DNA of 34,572 nt from Myxococcales bacterium (GTDB lineage Bacteria > Myxococcota_A > Polyangia > Polyangiales > Polyangiaceae): assembly GCA_012514535.1 (NCBI GenBank), contig JAAZAA010000061.1, positions 1 through 34,572 of the forward strand, in the 5' to 3' direction. The notes under the pieces are model-generated. The model ran no database searches, was not told the origin of the DNA, and was given only the letters and a program-made list of their open reading frames with translations. Position numbers and translations under genes: made by a program. The number at the start of each line of letters is the position of its first letter. Position 1 is the stretch's first letter. Positions 15,802 through 23,956 of the stretch are shown here, in pieces.

Positions 15802-17025
15802 ATGAGCCTCAAACTCCCCATCTACATGGACTACCACGCCACGACCCCGCTCGACCCGCGGGTGCTCGAGGCGATGTTGCCGTATTTCACCGAGACCTTC
15901 GGCAACGCAGCGAGCCGCACCCATCGCTTCGGGTGGACGGCCGAGGCGGCCGTGGAGGACGCCCGCGAGACGATCGCCCAGTTCATCGGCGCCGACTCCG
16001 GCAAGGAGATCGTGTTCACCTCTGGAGCCACCGAGAGCGACAACCTCGCGATCAAGGGCGTCGCCGAGTACTACAAGAGCCGCGGCAATCACATCATCAC
16101 CACCGTGATCGAGCACAAGGCCGTGCTCGACTCCTGCAAGCGCCTCGAGAAGGAGGGCTTCGAGGTCACCTATCTGCCGGTCGACTCGACGGGCATGGTG
16201 GATCCGGAGGCGGTGCGCGCGGCCATCACGGACAAGACCCTGCTCGTCAGCGTCATGCTGGCCAACAACGAGGTGGGGACGATCCAGCCGATCCGCGAGA
16301 TCGGGGCGATCACGCGGGAGAAGAAGGTGCTCTTCCACTGCGACGCCGTGCAGGGGCTCGGCAAGACGCCCTTCGACGTGAAGGAGATGAACGTCGACCT
16401 GGCCTCGCTCACCGCCCACAAGCTGTACGGACCCAAGGGCGTGGGCGCGCTGTACATCCGACGCAGCAAGCCCCGGGTGCGCCTGGTGGCCCAGATGGAC
16501 GGAGGCGGCCACGAGCGCGGCAACCGCTCCGGAACCCTGAACGTCCCGAGCATCGTCGGCTTCGCGAAGGCGTGCCGCATCATGCAGGAAGAAGGCGAGG
16601 AGGAGGCGCGACGGATCCAGGCGCTGCGGGATCGGCTGCACGATCGCATCCGCGCCCGGCTCGATCTGGTGACGCTCAACGGTCACCCTGAGCGACGTCT
16701 CGCCGGAAACCTGAACCTCTCCTTCTCCTTCGTGGAGGGAGAGGGGCTCATGATGGCCATCAAGGACGTCGCCGTGTCCAGCGGCTCCGCCTGCACCAGC
16801 GCCAGCCTGGAGCCGAGTTACGTGCTCCGCGCCATGGGCCTCGACGAGGAGCTGGCCCACTCGTCGATCCGCTTCGGGCTCGGTCGGTTTACGACGGAGG
16901 CCGAGGTGGACTACGTCGCCGACCTCGTCGTGGAGAAGGTGAATCGGCTGCGGGACATGTCGCCGTTGTACGAGATGTTCAAGGAAGGGGTGGATCTCAA
17001 GTCGATCCAGTGGACCCCCCACTGA
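15802..17025 (+). CDS. iscS: Cysteine desulfurase IscS
   Basis: 407-aa PLP enzyme that removes sulfur from L-cysteine and hands it to IscU for iron-sulfur cluster building. Visible features: N-terminal [16 protein letters not shown], the cofactor Lys207 in [11 protein letters not shown], the mobile-loop catalytic Cys331 in [19 protein letters not shown] (long loop typical of group I IscS/NifS), and a C-terminus ending IQWTPH, like the IscU-docking tail of E. coli IscS. Length is normal for the family. It follows the MerR gene by 48 bases and precedes iscU by about 100 bases. Confidence 0.97.
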   Translation: MSLKLPIYMDYHATTPLDPRVLEAMLPYFTETFGNAASRTHRFGWTAEAAVEDARETIAQFIGADSGKEIVFTSGATESDNLAIKGVAEYYKSRGNHIITTVIEHKAVLDSCKRLEKEGFEVTYLPVDSTGMVDPEAVRAAITDKTLLVSVMLANNEVGTIQPIREIGAITREKKVLFHCDAVQGLGKTPFDVKEMNVDLASLTAHKLYGPKGVGALYIRRSKPRVRLVAQMDGGGHERGNRSGTLNVPSIVGFAKACRIMQEEGEEEARRIQALRDRLHDRIRARLDLVTLNGHPERRLAGNLNLSFSFVEGEGLMMAIKDVAVSSGSACTSASLEPSYVLRAMGLDEELAHSSIRFGLGRFTTEAEVDYVADLVVEKVNRLRDMSPLYEMFKEGVDLKSIQWTPH

Positions 17026-17054
17026 GCGGCGCGGCGCCCGACGCCGCGCGCTCT

Positions 17055-17077
17055 GTCCACCCAGGGGTCCACCCAGG
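17055..17077 (+). repeat. Short direct repeat in the iscS-iscU gap
   Basis: GTCCACCCAGG occurs at 17055-17065 and again at 17067-17077, one base apart, in the 98-base interval between iscS and iscU. A function is not evident; it could affect differential expression within the operon. Confidence 0.45.
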
Positions 17078-17123
17078 TCCCCGCCCAGTTTTTCAGAAGA
17101 GTTTTTCGAGAGAGGATCAAGCC

Positions 17124-17558
17124 ATGTCCTACAGCAACAAGGTCATCGAGCACTACGAAAACCCCCGCAACGTGGGCACCCTCGACAAGGAGGATCCCCA
17201 GGTCGGAACGGGGCTCGTGGGCGCGCCGGCCTGCGGAGACGTCATGCGGCTCCAGATCAAGGTCAACGATGATGGCGTGATCGAAGATGCGCGCTTCAAG
17301 ACCTTCGGCTGTGGTTCCGCGATCGCGTCGTCGTCGCTGGCCACGGAGTGGATCAAGGGCAAGACCGTGGCCGAGGCGGAGGCCTTGAAGAACAGCCAGA
17401 TCGCCGAGGAGCTCAGCTTGCCCCCGGTGAAGATCCATTGCTCCGTGCTCGCGGAGGACGCGATCAAGAGCGCCATCGAGGATTATCGCCAGAAGAAGGC
17501 GGCGCGCGCGGCGCTCGAGGGCACCGCGCCCACCGCGCTCGAAGGAACCGATTCGTGA
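17124..17558 (+). CDS. iscU: Iron-sulfur cluster scaffold protein IscU
   Basis: 144-aa scaffold on which [2Fe-2S] clusters are assembled from IscS-derived sulfur. The three ligand Cys are present at 37 (GAPACGDVM), 63 (FGCGSAIASS) and 106 (KIHCSVLAEDA), as is Asp39. The LPPVK motif (residues 99-103) is the recognition site for the HscA chaperone encoded downstream. A C-terminal extension (~125-144) repeats ALEGT. The ATG at 17124 starts the conserved MSYSNKVIEHYENPRN; an upstream in-frame extension lacks similarity. Its stop overlaps the GTG start of iscA. Confidence 0.97.
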   Translation: MSYSNKVIEHYENPRNVGTLDKEDPQVGTGLVGAPACGDVMRLQIKVNDDGVIEDARFKTFGCGSAIASSSLATEWIKGKTVAEAEALKNSQIAEELSLPPVKIHCSVLAEDAIKSAIEDYRQKKAARAALEGTAPTALEGTDS

Positions 17559-17953
17559 ACACCGAAGTCGTCCCCAACACGCCCGATCCGTTCGCCGAGG
17601 CGCGCCAGCGTGCTCCGGAGAAGGGGATTACCATCACGGAGGCAGCGGCTCGGCACGCGCGGGACAAGCTCGCTCAGCGCGGGACCCCCGACGCGGCCAT
17701 CCGCCTCGGGATCAAGGGGGGCGGCTGCTCGGGGTTCAGCTACGTGGTCCAGTTCGAGGACGATCCGCCTCGCTCACGAGACTATCTGTACGAAGTCGAC
17801 GGTGTGCGGTTCCTCATCGACAAGAAGAGCTTCGTGTACTTGGTGGGGACCACCTTCGACTACGAGAAGACCTTGATGTTTCAGGGCTTCAAGTTCCGCA
17901 ACCCCCAGGAGGCGCAGAGCTGTGGCTGCGGTCACTCCTTCACGGTCCGCTGA
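17555..17953 (+). CDS. iscA: A-type iron-sulfur carrier protein IscA
   Basis: 132-aa HesB/IscA family protein that accepts clusters or iron and delivers them to client proteins. The three conserved Cys are at 58 (GGGCSGFSY) and in CGCG at 123 and 125. Other family marks are LGIKGGGCSGFSYVVQFEDD and LIDKKSFVYLVGTTFDYEK. The first ~20 residues are an unconserved extension. The GTG start at 17555 overlaps the iscU stop (GTGA), which shows translational coupling. Confidence 0.95.
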   Translation: MNTEVVPNTPDPFAEARQRAPEKGITITEAAARHARDKLAQRGTPDAAIRLGIKGGGCSGFSYVVQFEDDPPRSRDYLYEVDGVRFLIDKKSFVYLVGTTFDYEKTLMFQGFKFRNPQEAQSCGCGHSFTVR

Positions 17954-18542
17954 GGGGAGCGGGACGCCACCCCTCGACCGGGGGAGCCGCTCCGAGGCGC
18001 GGCGCTCCGCGGGCGGCGGAGATCCGTTCGATCTCTTCCAGATCCCGCCGGCCTTCGAGCTCGATCTCGAGGAGCTGGGGCGGCGGCATCGGGAGCTCAG
18101 TCGGGCGCTGCACCCGGACCGCTACGTGGGGCGCCCCGCGGCGGAGCGGCGCGAGGCGCTGGGCCGGGCCATCGAGGTGAACGAGGCCTGGCGGGTGCTG
18201 CGGGATCCGGCGCGGCGCGCGGAGGTGTTGCTCCAGCGCCTCGGGGTCCCGACGGGCGAGGAGTCGAACCCGCCGGCGCGCCCCGAGTTCTTGATGGAGA
18301 TGATGGAGCGCCGCGAGAGCCTGCGCGCGCTCGGGCGCGCCGGAGATCTGGCGGGCGTCGAGGCGTTGAGCGAGGAGGTGCGGGGCCAGGAGCGCGAGCT
18401 CCTGAGGGAGCTCGGAGAGGGGTTCCGCCGCGCCCTCGAGACACCGGAGGCGCCGGTCCCGGCGACGCTCTCCCTCCGCCTCGGTGAGCTGCGCTACCTG
18501 CGCCGCTTCTTCGACGAGGCGGACGCCTTCTTGAGCGACTAG
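17922..18542 (+). CDS. hscB: J-domain co-chaperone HscB
   Basis: 206-aa co-chaperone that delivers IscU to HscA and stimulates its ATPase. An N-terminal J-domain (~34-105) carries the essential HPD at 64-66 (ALHPDRYVG) and the NEAWRVLRDPARRAE segment. The C-terminal three-helix HSCB domain (~120-205; FLMEMMERRESLRAL and LRYLRRFFDEADAFL) should bind IscU. The only in-frame start before the J-domain is the GTG at 17922, preceded by GGAGG, so the gene overlaps iscA by 32 bases. The first ~33 residues are unconserved. Confidence 0.93.
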   Translation: MAAVTPSRSAEGSGTPPLDRGSRSEARRSAGGGDPFDLFQIPPAFELDLEELGRRHRELSRALHPDRYVGRPAAERREALGRAIEVNEAWRVLRDPARRAEVLLQRLGVPTGEESNPPARPEFLMEMMERRESLRALGRAGDLAGVEALSEEVRGQERELLRELGEGFRRALETPEAPVPATLSLRLGELRYLRRFFDEADAFLSD

Positions 18543-18713
18543 CCCGCCGGGACCTCACCCCACAGCCTCACCAAAACAATCTTCGAAGCTCCCGGACGCC
18601 GTGTGATGCGGTGCCCTCCCGGCGCCGCGCTGGGCGGCGTCCGCGGCCGGCGCGATCGATCGTCCGATCGGTGGCGTCGTCGGGGAGCACGGCTCACGAG
18701 CGAGTAGGGCAGC

Positions 18714-20678
18714 ATGACACTCTTCGACATTTTCGACCCGAAGGCGCCCCCGAAACCCATCGGGATCGATCTCGGAACCACGCATTCCATCGTGGCGAGC
18801 CTGCGCGATGGCCGCCCCTACGCGCTCACGACCTGCGACGGGACGGGCCTCTTGCCCAGCGTGGTGTACTACGGGCGCGGCGGGAACGTCGTCGTCGGTG
18901 AGGTGGCCAAGGCCCACGCCCTGCGGGAACCCGAGTCCACCATCGTGAGCGTCAAGCGCTTCATGGGGCGCGGAGCGGACGACCCGCAGACGCGCGCCCT
19001 GGGCGCGTACAAGTTCGTGGAGCCGCGCACCGAGGAGGAGGCGCGCACCGTGCGCTTCGACGTGGGGGACCGCGTCGTCACCCCGGTGGAGGTGAGCGCG
19101 GAGATCCTCCGGAGCCTCAAACAGAGCGCTGTGGATCAGCTGACCAACGTCGGGGGCGCGGTCATCACGGTTCCCGCCTACTTCGACGACGCGCAACGCC
19201 AGGCCACCCGAGACGCGGGGCGGCTCGCGGGGCTCGAGGTGCTGCGCCTGTTGAACGAACCGACGGCGGCAGCGCTGGCCTACGGGCTCGACAAGAGGCG
19301 CAACGGGGTCTTCGTCGTGTTCGATCTGGGAGGAGGGACCTTCGACGTGACGATCCTCCTCCTCGACGACGGCGTGTTCCAGGTGAAGAGCACGGGCGGG
19401 GACAGCGCGCTCGGCGGTGACGACATCGACCGGCTGATCGCCGAGCGGATGCTCCCCGTCATGGGCTTCGGTGCCGACGAGTCCGTGAGCCCGGAGATCG
19501 TGAACCTCGTGCTCGACGCCGCTCGCCAGGCCAAGCACGCGCTCACCGATCGGACGGAGGTCGAGGTCCAGCTGCCGGCCCGCGGCGGAGATCAACGGGT
19601 GTTCCGCCTGAGCCGCGCGGAGCTGGACGAGTGGATGCAGCCGCTCATGGAGCGCGCGGGGCGGGTCTGCCGACGGGCCCTCCGGGACGCGGGGGTCGGG
19701 CCGGGGGAGGTCGACGGCGTCATTCTCGTCGGGGGCTCGACCCGGGTCCCTCGGGTCCGGAGTTACGTGGCCGAGCTCTTCGGTCGCGAGGCGCTCGGGG
19801 ACATCGATCCGGAGCGGGTCGTGGCCTACGGCGCGGCGATCCAGGCGGAGCTGTTGTCCAAGGAGAGCGACGAGGTGTTGCTCCTCGACGTCCTGCCCCT
19901 CTCCCTCGGCATCGAGACGATGGGCGGAGGCGTGGACAAGATCCTGCCGCGCAACACGACGATCCCCGCGGGGGCGAAGAGCACCTTCACGACCTACGCG
20001 GACAACCAGACGGGCTTCGAGATCCACGTGGTGCAGGGGGAGCGGGAGCTGGCACAGGACTGCCGTTCGCTGGCGAAGTTCTCCCTGCGAGGCATTCCGC
20101 CCATGCCCGCGGGGTTGGCGCGCCTGGAGGTGGAGTTCCACGTCGACGAGAACAACCTTCTGCACGTGACGGCGCGCGAGCTCACGACGGGCAAGGTGCA
20201 GAGCGTCGAGGTCAAGCCGAGCTATGGGCTCAGCGACGACGAGATCGAGGACATGCTGATCGACGCGCTGGAGCACGGCGAGGAGGACCTCGAGGCGCGC
20301 CGGCTGGCGGACGCGCGGGTGGAGGCGGAGCGCGTGCTCTTGGCGACCACGAAATCCCTGGAGGTCGATGCGGACCTGCTCGACGCGGACGAACGCCGCA
20401 ACGTCGACGCCGCCATGGACGCCCTGCGGCGCGCGCTCGGTCAGGGCCCGGAGGGGGCGAGCGGCGCCGCGCGGAAGGCGTCCGTGGTGCAGGCGCGCCT
20501 CGACGCCCTCGACGATGCGACGCACGCCTGGGCCGGGCGCCGCATGGATCGGGCCATCCAGCGGGCGCTGGCCGGCAAGGGCGTCGGCGACGTCGCCGAC
20601 GAGGTGTCCGGGGCCGCCGGGGTGGACGCGCACGTGGCGGCGCATCGCCGCGCGAAAGACCAGGGTGCACGTTCCTGA
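18714..20678 (+). CDS. hscA: Hsp70-type iron-sulfur chaperone HscA
   Basis: 654-aa specialised Hsp70 that releases clusters from IscU to acceptor proteins. The nucleotide-binding domain has IGIDLGTTHSIVASL, VFDLGGGTFDVTIL and VILVGGSTRVPRV. The short interdomain linker region (EVLLLDVLPLSLGIETMGGG) and substrate-binding domain (FTTYADNQTGFEIHVVQGE) follow, with a helical lid at ~510-640. It is slightly longer than E. coli HscA because of its C-terminal tail, which lacks a DnaK-type EEVD end. A 171-base gap separates it from hscB, and no clear internal promoter was seen there. Confidence 0.95.
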   Translation: MTLFDIFDPKAPPKPIGIDLGTTHSIVASLRDGRPYALTTCDGTGLLPSVVYYGRGGNVVVGEVAKAHALREPESTIVSVKRFMGRGADDPQTRALGAYKFVEPRTEEEARTVRFDVGDRVVTPVEVSAEILRSLKQSAVDQLTNVGGAVITVPAYFDDAQRQATRDAGRLAGLEVLRLLNEPTAAALAYGLDKRRNGVFVVFDLGGGTFDVTILLLDDGVFQVKSTGGDSALGGDDIDRLIAERMLPVMGFGADESVSPEIVNLVLDAARQAKHALTDRTEVEVQLPARGGDQRVFRLSRAELDEWMQPLMERAGRVCRRALRDAGVGPGEVDGVILVGGSTRVPRVRSYVAELFGREALGDIDPERVVAYGAAIQAELLSKESDEVLLLDVLPLSLGIETMGGGVDKILPRNTTIPAGAKSTFTTYADNQTGFEIHVVQGERELAQDCRSLAKFSLRGIPPMPAGLARLEVEFHVDENNLLHVTARELTTGKVQSVEVKPSYGLSDDEIEDMLIDALEHGEEDLEARRLADARVEAERVLLATTKSLEVDADLLDADERRNVDAAMDALRRALGQGPEGASGAARKASVVQARLDALDDATHAWAGRRMDRAIQRALAGKGVGDVADEVSGAAGVDAHVAAHRRAKDQGARS

Positions 20679-20784
20679 ACGACGCGTCTTCGAGTAGGGA
20701 GTCAGCAGCGAGACTAGCGACGACGCGCGAAACGGACGACCGCGAAGCGGCGGCGCGCGAAAGAGGAGCGCTCGATACGGGAGC

Positions 20785-20812
20785 GCGCGGAACAGAAGGC
20801 GCGGAACAGAAG
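20785..20812 (+). repeat. 14-bp perfect tandem duplication upstream of fdx
   Basis: GCGCGGAACAGAAG occurs twice back to back in the 169-base gap between hscA and the ferredoxin gene. The unit is not a multiple of three, consistent with noncoding DNA. The whole gap is enriched in GCGAAA/GCGCGAA-type short repeats. Confidence 0.7.
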
Positions 20813-20847
20813 AGCGGAGCGAAGGGCTCCGCAGTGTCGGTGACGAA

Positions 20848-21195
20848 ATGGCGAAGGTCGTTTTCCTCGAGCAGAACCTCGAAGTCGATGTCCCGGTGGG
20901 ATCGAGCATCCTCGAGGCGTCGAAGAAGGTGGGCGCCCCGGAAGGGGACGCTTGCGGCGGAGTGTGCGCCTGCTCGACGTGCCACGTGTACGTGGAGGAA
21001 GGCGAAGAGCTCCTCCGCGAGGCAGAAGAGGACGAGGAGGACATCCTCGACAAGGCCTTCGACGTGCGCATGAACTCTCGCCTGGGTTGCCAGGCGCGCA
21101 TCGAGGCGGAGGGGACCATCGTGGTGCGGATCTCCGAGGAGAGCCTCGACGCCTATTACAACGAGCACCCCGACGTCCCGCGACCCGAGAAGTAA
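20848..21195 (+). CDS. fdx: ISC-type [2Fe-2S] ferredoxin
   Basis: 115-aa adrenodoxin-type ferredoxin that supplies electrons during iron-sulfur cluster assembly. The cluster ligands are Cys36, Cys42, Cys45 (C-x5-C-x2-C in ACGGVCACSTCHVYV) and Cys81 (SRLGCQARI). An extra Cys40 sits inside the first loop, also common in ISC ferredoxins. The acidic stretch EEDEEDILDKAFDV is the usual partner-binding helix. Last gene of the isc operon; no IscX gene follows. Confidence 0.95.
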   Translation: MAKVVFLEQNLEVDVPVGSSILEASKKVGAPEGDACGGVCACSTCHVYVEEGEELLREAEEDEEDILDKAFDVRMNSRLGCQARIEAEGTIVVRISEESLDAYYNEHPDVPRPEK

Positions 21196-21248
21196 CCCGC
21201 GCCGACGCCGGGCATTGCTGCGCTGAGCGCCGGTGCTAGGCCGCGATC

Positions 21249-22004
21249 GTGGTGTCGCGAAAGGGCGAGAAGCGCGGCGGGAGGGTCGTCGATTTCCGGA
21301 CGGCGCCCGAGGGCGGTGGAGCGCGCCGGCTGGCGTGGCTCGAGCGCATCCGCCCGGGGCGATCGAGCCGGGAGCTGACCCTCACGGGGATGGCCGCCTC
21401 CGCGATCCTGGCGGCCGCGGCAGCGTGGGCCTATCCAGGGGGCACCTGGGCCGAGCCGGACCGCACTGGGCACGCCTTCCTGGAGAACTTCTGGTGTGAC
21501 CTGCTCCGGGCGGAGGCGCTGAACGGACGCCCGAACCCCGTGGCGTCGGAGCTCATGCTCCTCGCCCTCCTGATCTTCGCCGGGACCCTCGTCGTGTATT
21601 TCCACCACCTCGCGGCGGTCCTCGCGCCGGATCCGACGAGCAGGTGGGTCCGCGTGTGTGGCTGGCCGGCCGCGGTGGGCGTGGGCCTGGTGGCTCTGAC
21701 GCCGAGCGATCGCTTTCCGGCGCTCCACGCGGCGGCGGTGATCGCGGCGGGCCCGGTGCTGCTCGCCGCGGTGCTCGTCGCGCTCCTGGGGCTCCGGCGT
21801 CGAGGTCACGGGCCTCCTGGGGGAGCCTGGCTGGCCATCGGTGGGCTGTTGCTGGCGCTGGTCAACCTCGTCCAGTACGTCCGGCAGGTCCAGTGGGGCG
21901 TCGAGTACGCGCCTTGGTTGCCAGGGGTGCAGAAGCTCTCCTCCCTCTCCTTCCTCTCGTGGATGGCCCTCGTGAGCGGCGCGAGGGGTGAGCGCAGCCC
22001 GTGA
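21249..22004 (+). CDS. Integral membrane protein, DUF998-like
   Basis: 251-aa protein with about six hydrophobic segments: ~46-62, ~103-122, ~136-150, ~160-180, ~190-208 and ~228-243. The FLENFWCDLLRAEALNGRPN stretch after the first helix resembles the DUF998/Frag1-like membrane families, with low certainty. A basic N-terminus of ~40 residues precedes the first helix, so an internal start may be used instead of the GTG at 21249. No catalytic residues are obvious. It follows fdx by 53 bases and precedes a histidine kinase on the same strand; a functional link to either is not shown. Confidence 0.7.
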   Translation: MVSRKGEKRGGRVVDFRTAPEGGGARRLAWLERIRPGRSSRELTLTGMAASAILAAAAAWAYPGGTWAEPDRTGHAFLENFWCDLLRAEALNGRPNPVASELMLLALLIFAGTLVVYFHHLAAVLAPDPTSRWVRVCGWPAAVGVGLVALTPSDRFPALHAAAVIAAGPVLLAAVLVALLGLRRRGHGPPGGAWLAIGGLLLALVNLVQYVRQVQWGVEYAPWLPGVQKLSSLSFLSWMALVSGARGERSP

Positions 22005-22133
22005 CGGCGGGGCCCCGGCGTCCCGCTGCAGGGGCCCGCTCCAGAGGTCCGGTGCAGGGGCCTGGCCCGCGGCGCCCCGGACCTTCGCCCCCGAGGGGAA
22101 TGGTCCGTTGGTACCCCGAGGAGCCGAGCCTGC

Positions 22134-23684
22134 ATGCCCGAGACGACCGTTCCCCCGAACGTGCTCAGTGCTCTGCACGAGAGCGAGGCGCGCTTCGAGG
22201 CGTTCATCGAGGAGAGCCCCGCCGCCGCCTGGATGAAGGACGAGGAGGGGCGCTACGTGTACGCCAACACGACCATGACCCGCATCTGCGGCGTCTCGAA
22301 GGAGAGCGTGTTCGGTCGGACGGACGTCGAGCTGTTCCCCGAGGAGGTCGCCCGACAGCTCCAGCGCAACGACGAGGAGGTGCGCCGCACCAACAAGCCC
22401 TTGCAGACTGTGGAGCGCATCCCGACGAGCGGGCGGCTTCACTCCTGGAGCATCTGGAAGTTTCCCTTCGAGCGCGGGGGGCACCTGTTCGTCGGTGGCA
22501 TCGCCTTCGACGTCACCGATCAGATCGCCAACGAGGCGATCGTGCGTCGGATACAGAAGCTCGAGTCCATCGGGCGGCTGGCGGCGGGGATCGCGCACGA
22601 CTTCAACAATCTCCTCACCATCCAGCAGGTGTATCTCTCCCTGGTGCTGGCGGATCCCAGCTTGCATGACTCCCTGCGTGAGTCGGTGGAGGGCATCGCG
22701 GCGGCGAGCGAGCGAGCGGCGTCGTTGACGCGCCAGCTGCTCGTGTTCAGCCGCAAGCAGATCATGAGGCGGGTGCCCATCCGTCTCGATGAGGTGGTGT
22801 ATCGCGTCGCCAAGATGCTGGGCCGGGTGCTGGGGGAGCACGTCGTGATGAGCATCGAGGCCGAGGACCCGGGACCGCGTGTGTGCGCAGACGCGGCGAT
22901 GCTGGAGCAGGTCATCGTCAACCTCGTCCTCAACGCCAGGGACGCGATGCCCGAGGGAGGACGTCTCGAACTCGACACGCGTCAGGTGACCGTGGACGCG
23001 GAGGCGGCCCGTTTGAACCCCGAGGCGCGCCCGGGGAGGTTCGCGCGCTTCACCGTGACGGACACGGGCGTCGGGATCTCGGAGGAGAACCTCGCCAAGC
23101 TGTTCGAGCCCTTCTTCACCACCAAGGAGGTCGGCAAGGGGATCGGGCTCGGCCTGCCCACGGTGTACGGCATCGTGAAGCAGCACGACGGCTGGATCGA
23201 GGTGTCGAGCGCGGTGGGGCACGGTACGACCATCCGGGTCTATCTGCCGACCGCGGACGAGGAGACGCTGAGTCCGCCCAGCTCGAGGGAGGAGGAGCAG
23301 CCCGCCTCCGGGCGGGAGACGATCCTCGTCGTGGAGGACGAGACGCCGCTCCGCCGCGTCGTGCGGATGATCCTGGAGCGCCGCGGCTATCGGGTGCTCA
23401 CCGCGGTGGACGGGGTGGAGGCGCTGCGGGTCTGGTCCGAGCACCAGGGGGAGATCGACCTGCTCCTGACGGATCTGGTGATGCCCCTGGGCGTGTCGGG
23501 GTTGGAGCTGGCTCGACGACTCCGGCGCGACCGCCCCCACCTGAAGGTGCTCTTCACGAGCGGGTACTGCGCCGACACGAACGCCCAGGAGGAGCTGGCC
23601 TCGCCCCACTCCGCCTTCCTGCAAAAGCCCTACGTCGCGCGGCTCCTCGAGCGCTCCGTGCGGGAGCTGCTCGATGCCCGGTGA
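22134..23684 (+). CDS. PAS-containing hybrid histidine kinase with receiver domain
   Basis: 516-aa soluble two-component sensor. A PAS domain (~15-130; FEAFIEESPAAAWMKDEEGR, FGRTDVELFPEEVARQL) precedes a HisKA domain with phospho-acceptor His155 (GIAHDFNNLLT, an NtrB-like H-box). The HATPase domain follows (NLVLNARDAMPEGG, DTGVGISEENLAKLFEPFFT and the GKGIGLGLPTVYGIVKQHDG lid). A C-terminal receiver (~395-515) carries phospho-acceptor Asp447 (LLLTDLVMP) and Lys in FLQKPY. No transmembrane segment, so the signal is probably cytosolic. No DNA-binding output or separate response regulator is nearby; a phosphorelay partner must be encoded elsewhere. Confidence 0.95.
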   Translation: MPETTVPPNVLSALHESEARFEAFIEESPAAAWMKDEEGRYVYANTTMTRICGVSKESVFGRTDVELFPEEVARQLQRNDEEVRRTNKPLQTVERIPTSGRLHSWSIWKFPFERGGHLFVGGIAFDVTDQIANEAIVRRIQKLESIGRLAAGIAHDFNNLLTIQQVYLSLVLADPSLHDSLRESVEGIAAASERAASLTRQLLVFSRKQIMRRVPIRLDEVVYRVAKMLGRVLGEHVVMSIEAEDPGPRVCADAAMLEQVIVNLVLNARDAMPEGGRLELDTRQVTVDAEAARLNPEARPGRFARFTVTDTGVGISEENLAKLFEPFFTTKEVGKGIGLGLPTVYGIVKQHDGWIEVSSAVGHGTTIRVYLPTADEETLSPPSSREEEQPASGRETILVVEDETPLRRVVRMILERRGYRVLTAVDGVEALRVWSEHQGEIDLLLTDLVMPLGVSGLELARRLRRDRPHLKVLFTSGYCADTNAQEELASPHSAFLQKPYVARLLERSVRELLDAR

Positions 23685-23707
23685 GCGTGGTCTTCGGGGG
23701 GCGCGGC

Positions 23708-23947
23708 TCAGTCCGCCGGCTCGTCCTTCACGGCCCCGATGTTCTCCAGCTCGCCGAGCAGGGCCTCGCGGAGCCGGTCCACGACTCGACCGAGGCTCTC
23801 GCCCAGGCGAGCCGCCTCCGGGGTGGCGAGGATGGCGCGCGCGTGCTCGTACCCGGTCCGGTCGCCGATGGGCACCGCCATGAATCCGAGCGCCGCGAAG
23901 GAAACCACCACGAGGGAGACGAGGCGCCGACCGGCAGTCACGAACAC
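23708..23947 (-). CDS. Small single-span or exported protein
   Basis: Predicted 79-aa protein of unknown function. One hydrophobic helix (~9-27; VSLVVVSFAALGFMAVP) follows a basic N-terminus; the remainder is an amphipathic, charged helical region (~33-79) with Leu/Arg/Glu spacing (LGESLGRVVDRLREALLGEL). It starts with GTG ten bases after the stop of the large membrane protein gene and would be the last gene of the accA-pgk-tpiA-secG operon. No ribosome binding site is clear, so it could be a chance frame. Confidence 0.5.
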   Translation of the reverse strand: MFVTAGRRLVSLVVVSFAALGFMAVPIGDRTGYEHARAILATPEAARLGESLGRVVDRLREALLGELENIGAVKDEPAD

Positions 23948-23956
23948 GGGCCCACG

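Noticed and set aside
17010-17123. Longer N-terminus for IscU
   Set aside because: The upstream in-frame codons encode a Pro/Val/His-rich stretch not found in IscU, whereas the ATG at 17124 begins the conserved MSYSNKVIEHY.
18555-21119. An 854-codon open frame on the - strand
   Set aside because: It is antisense to hscA and fdx, both unmistakable; no domain or ribosome binding site supports it.
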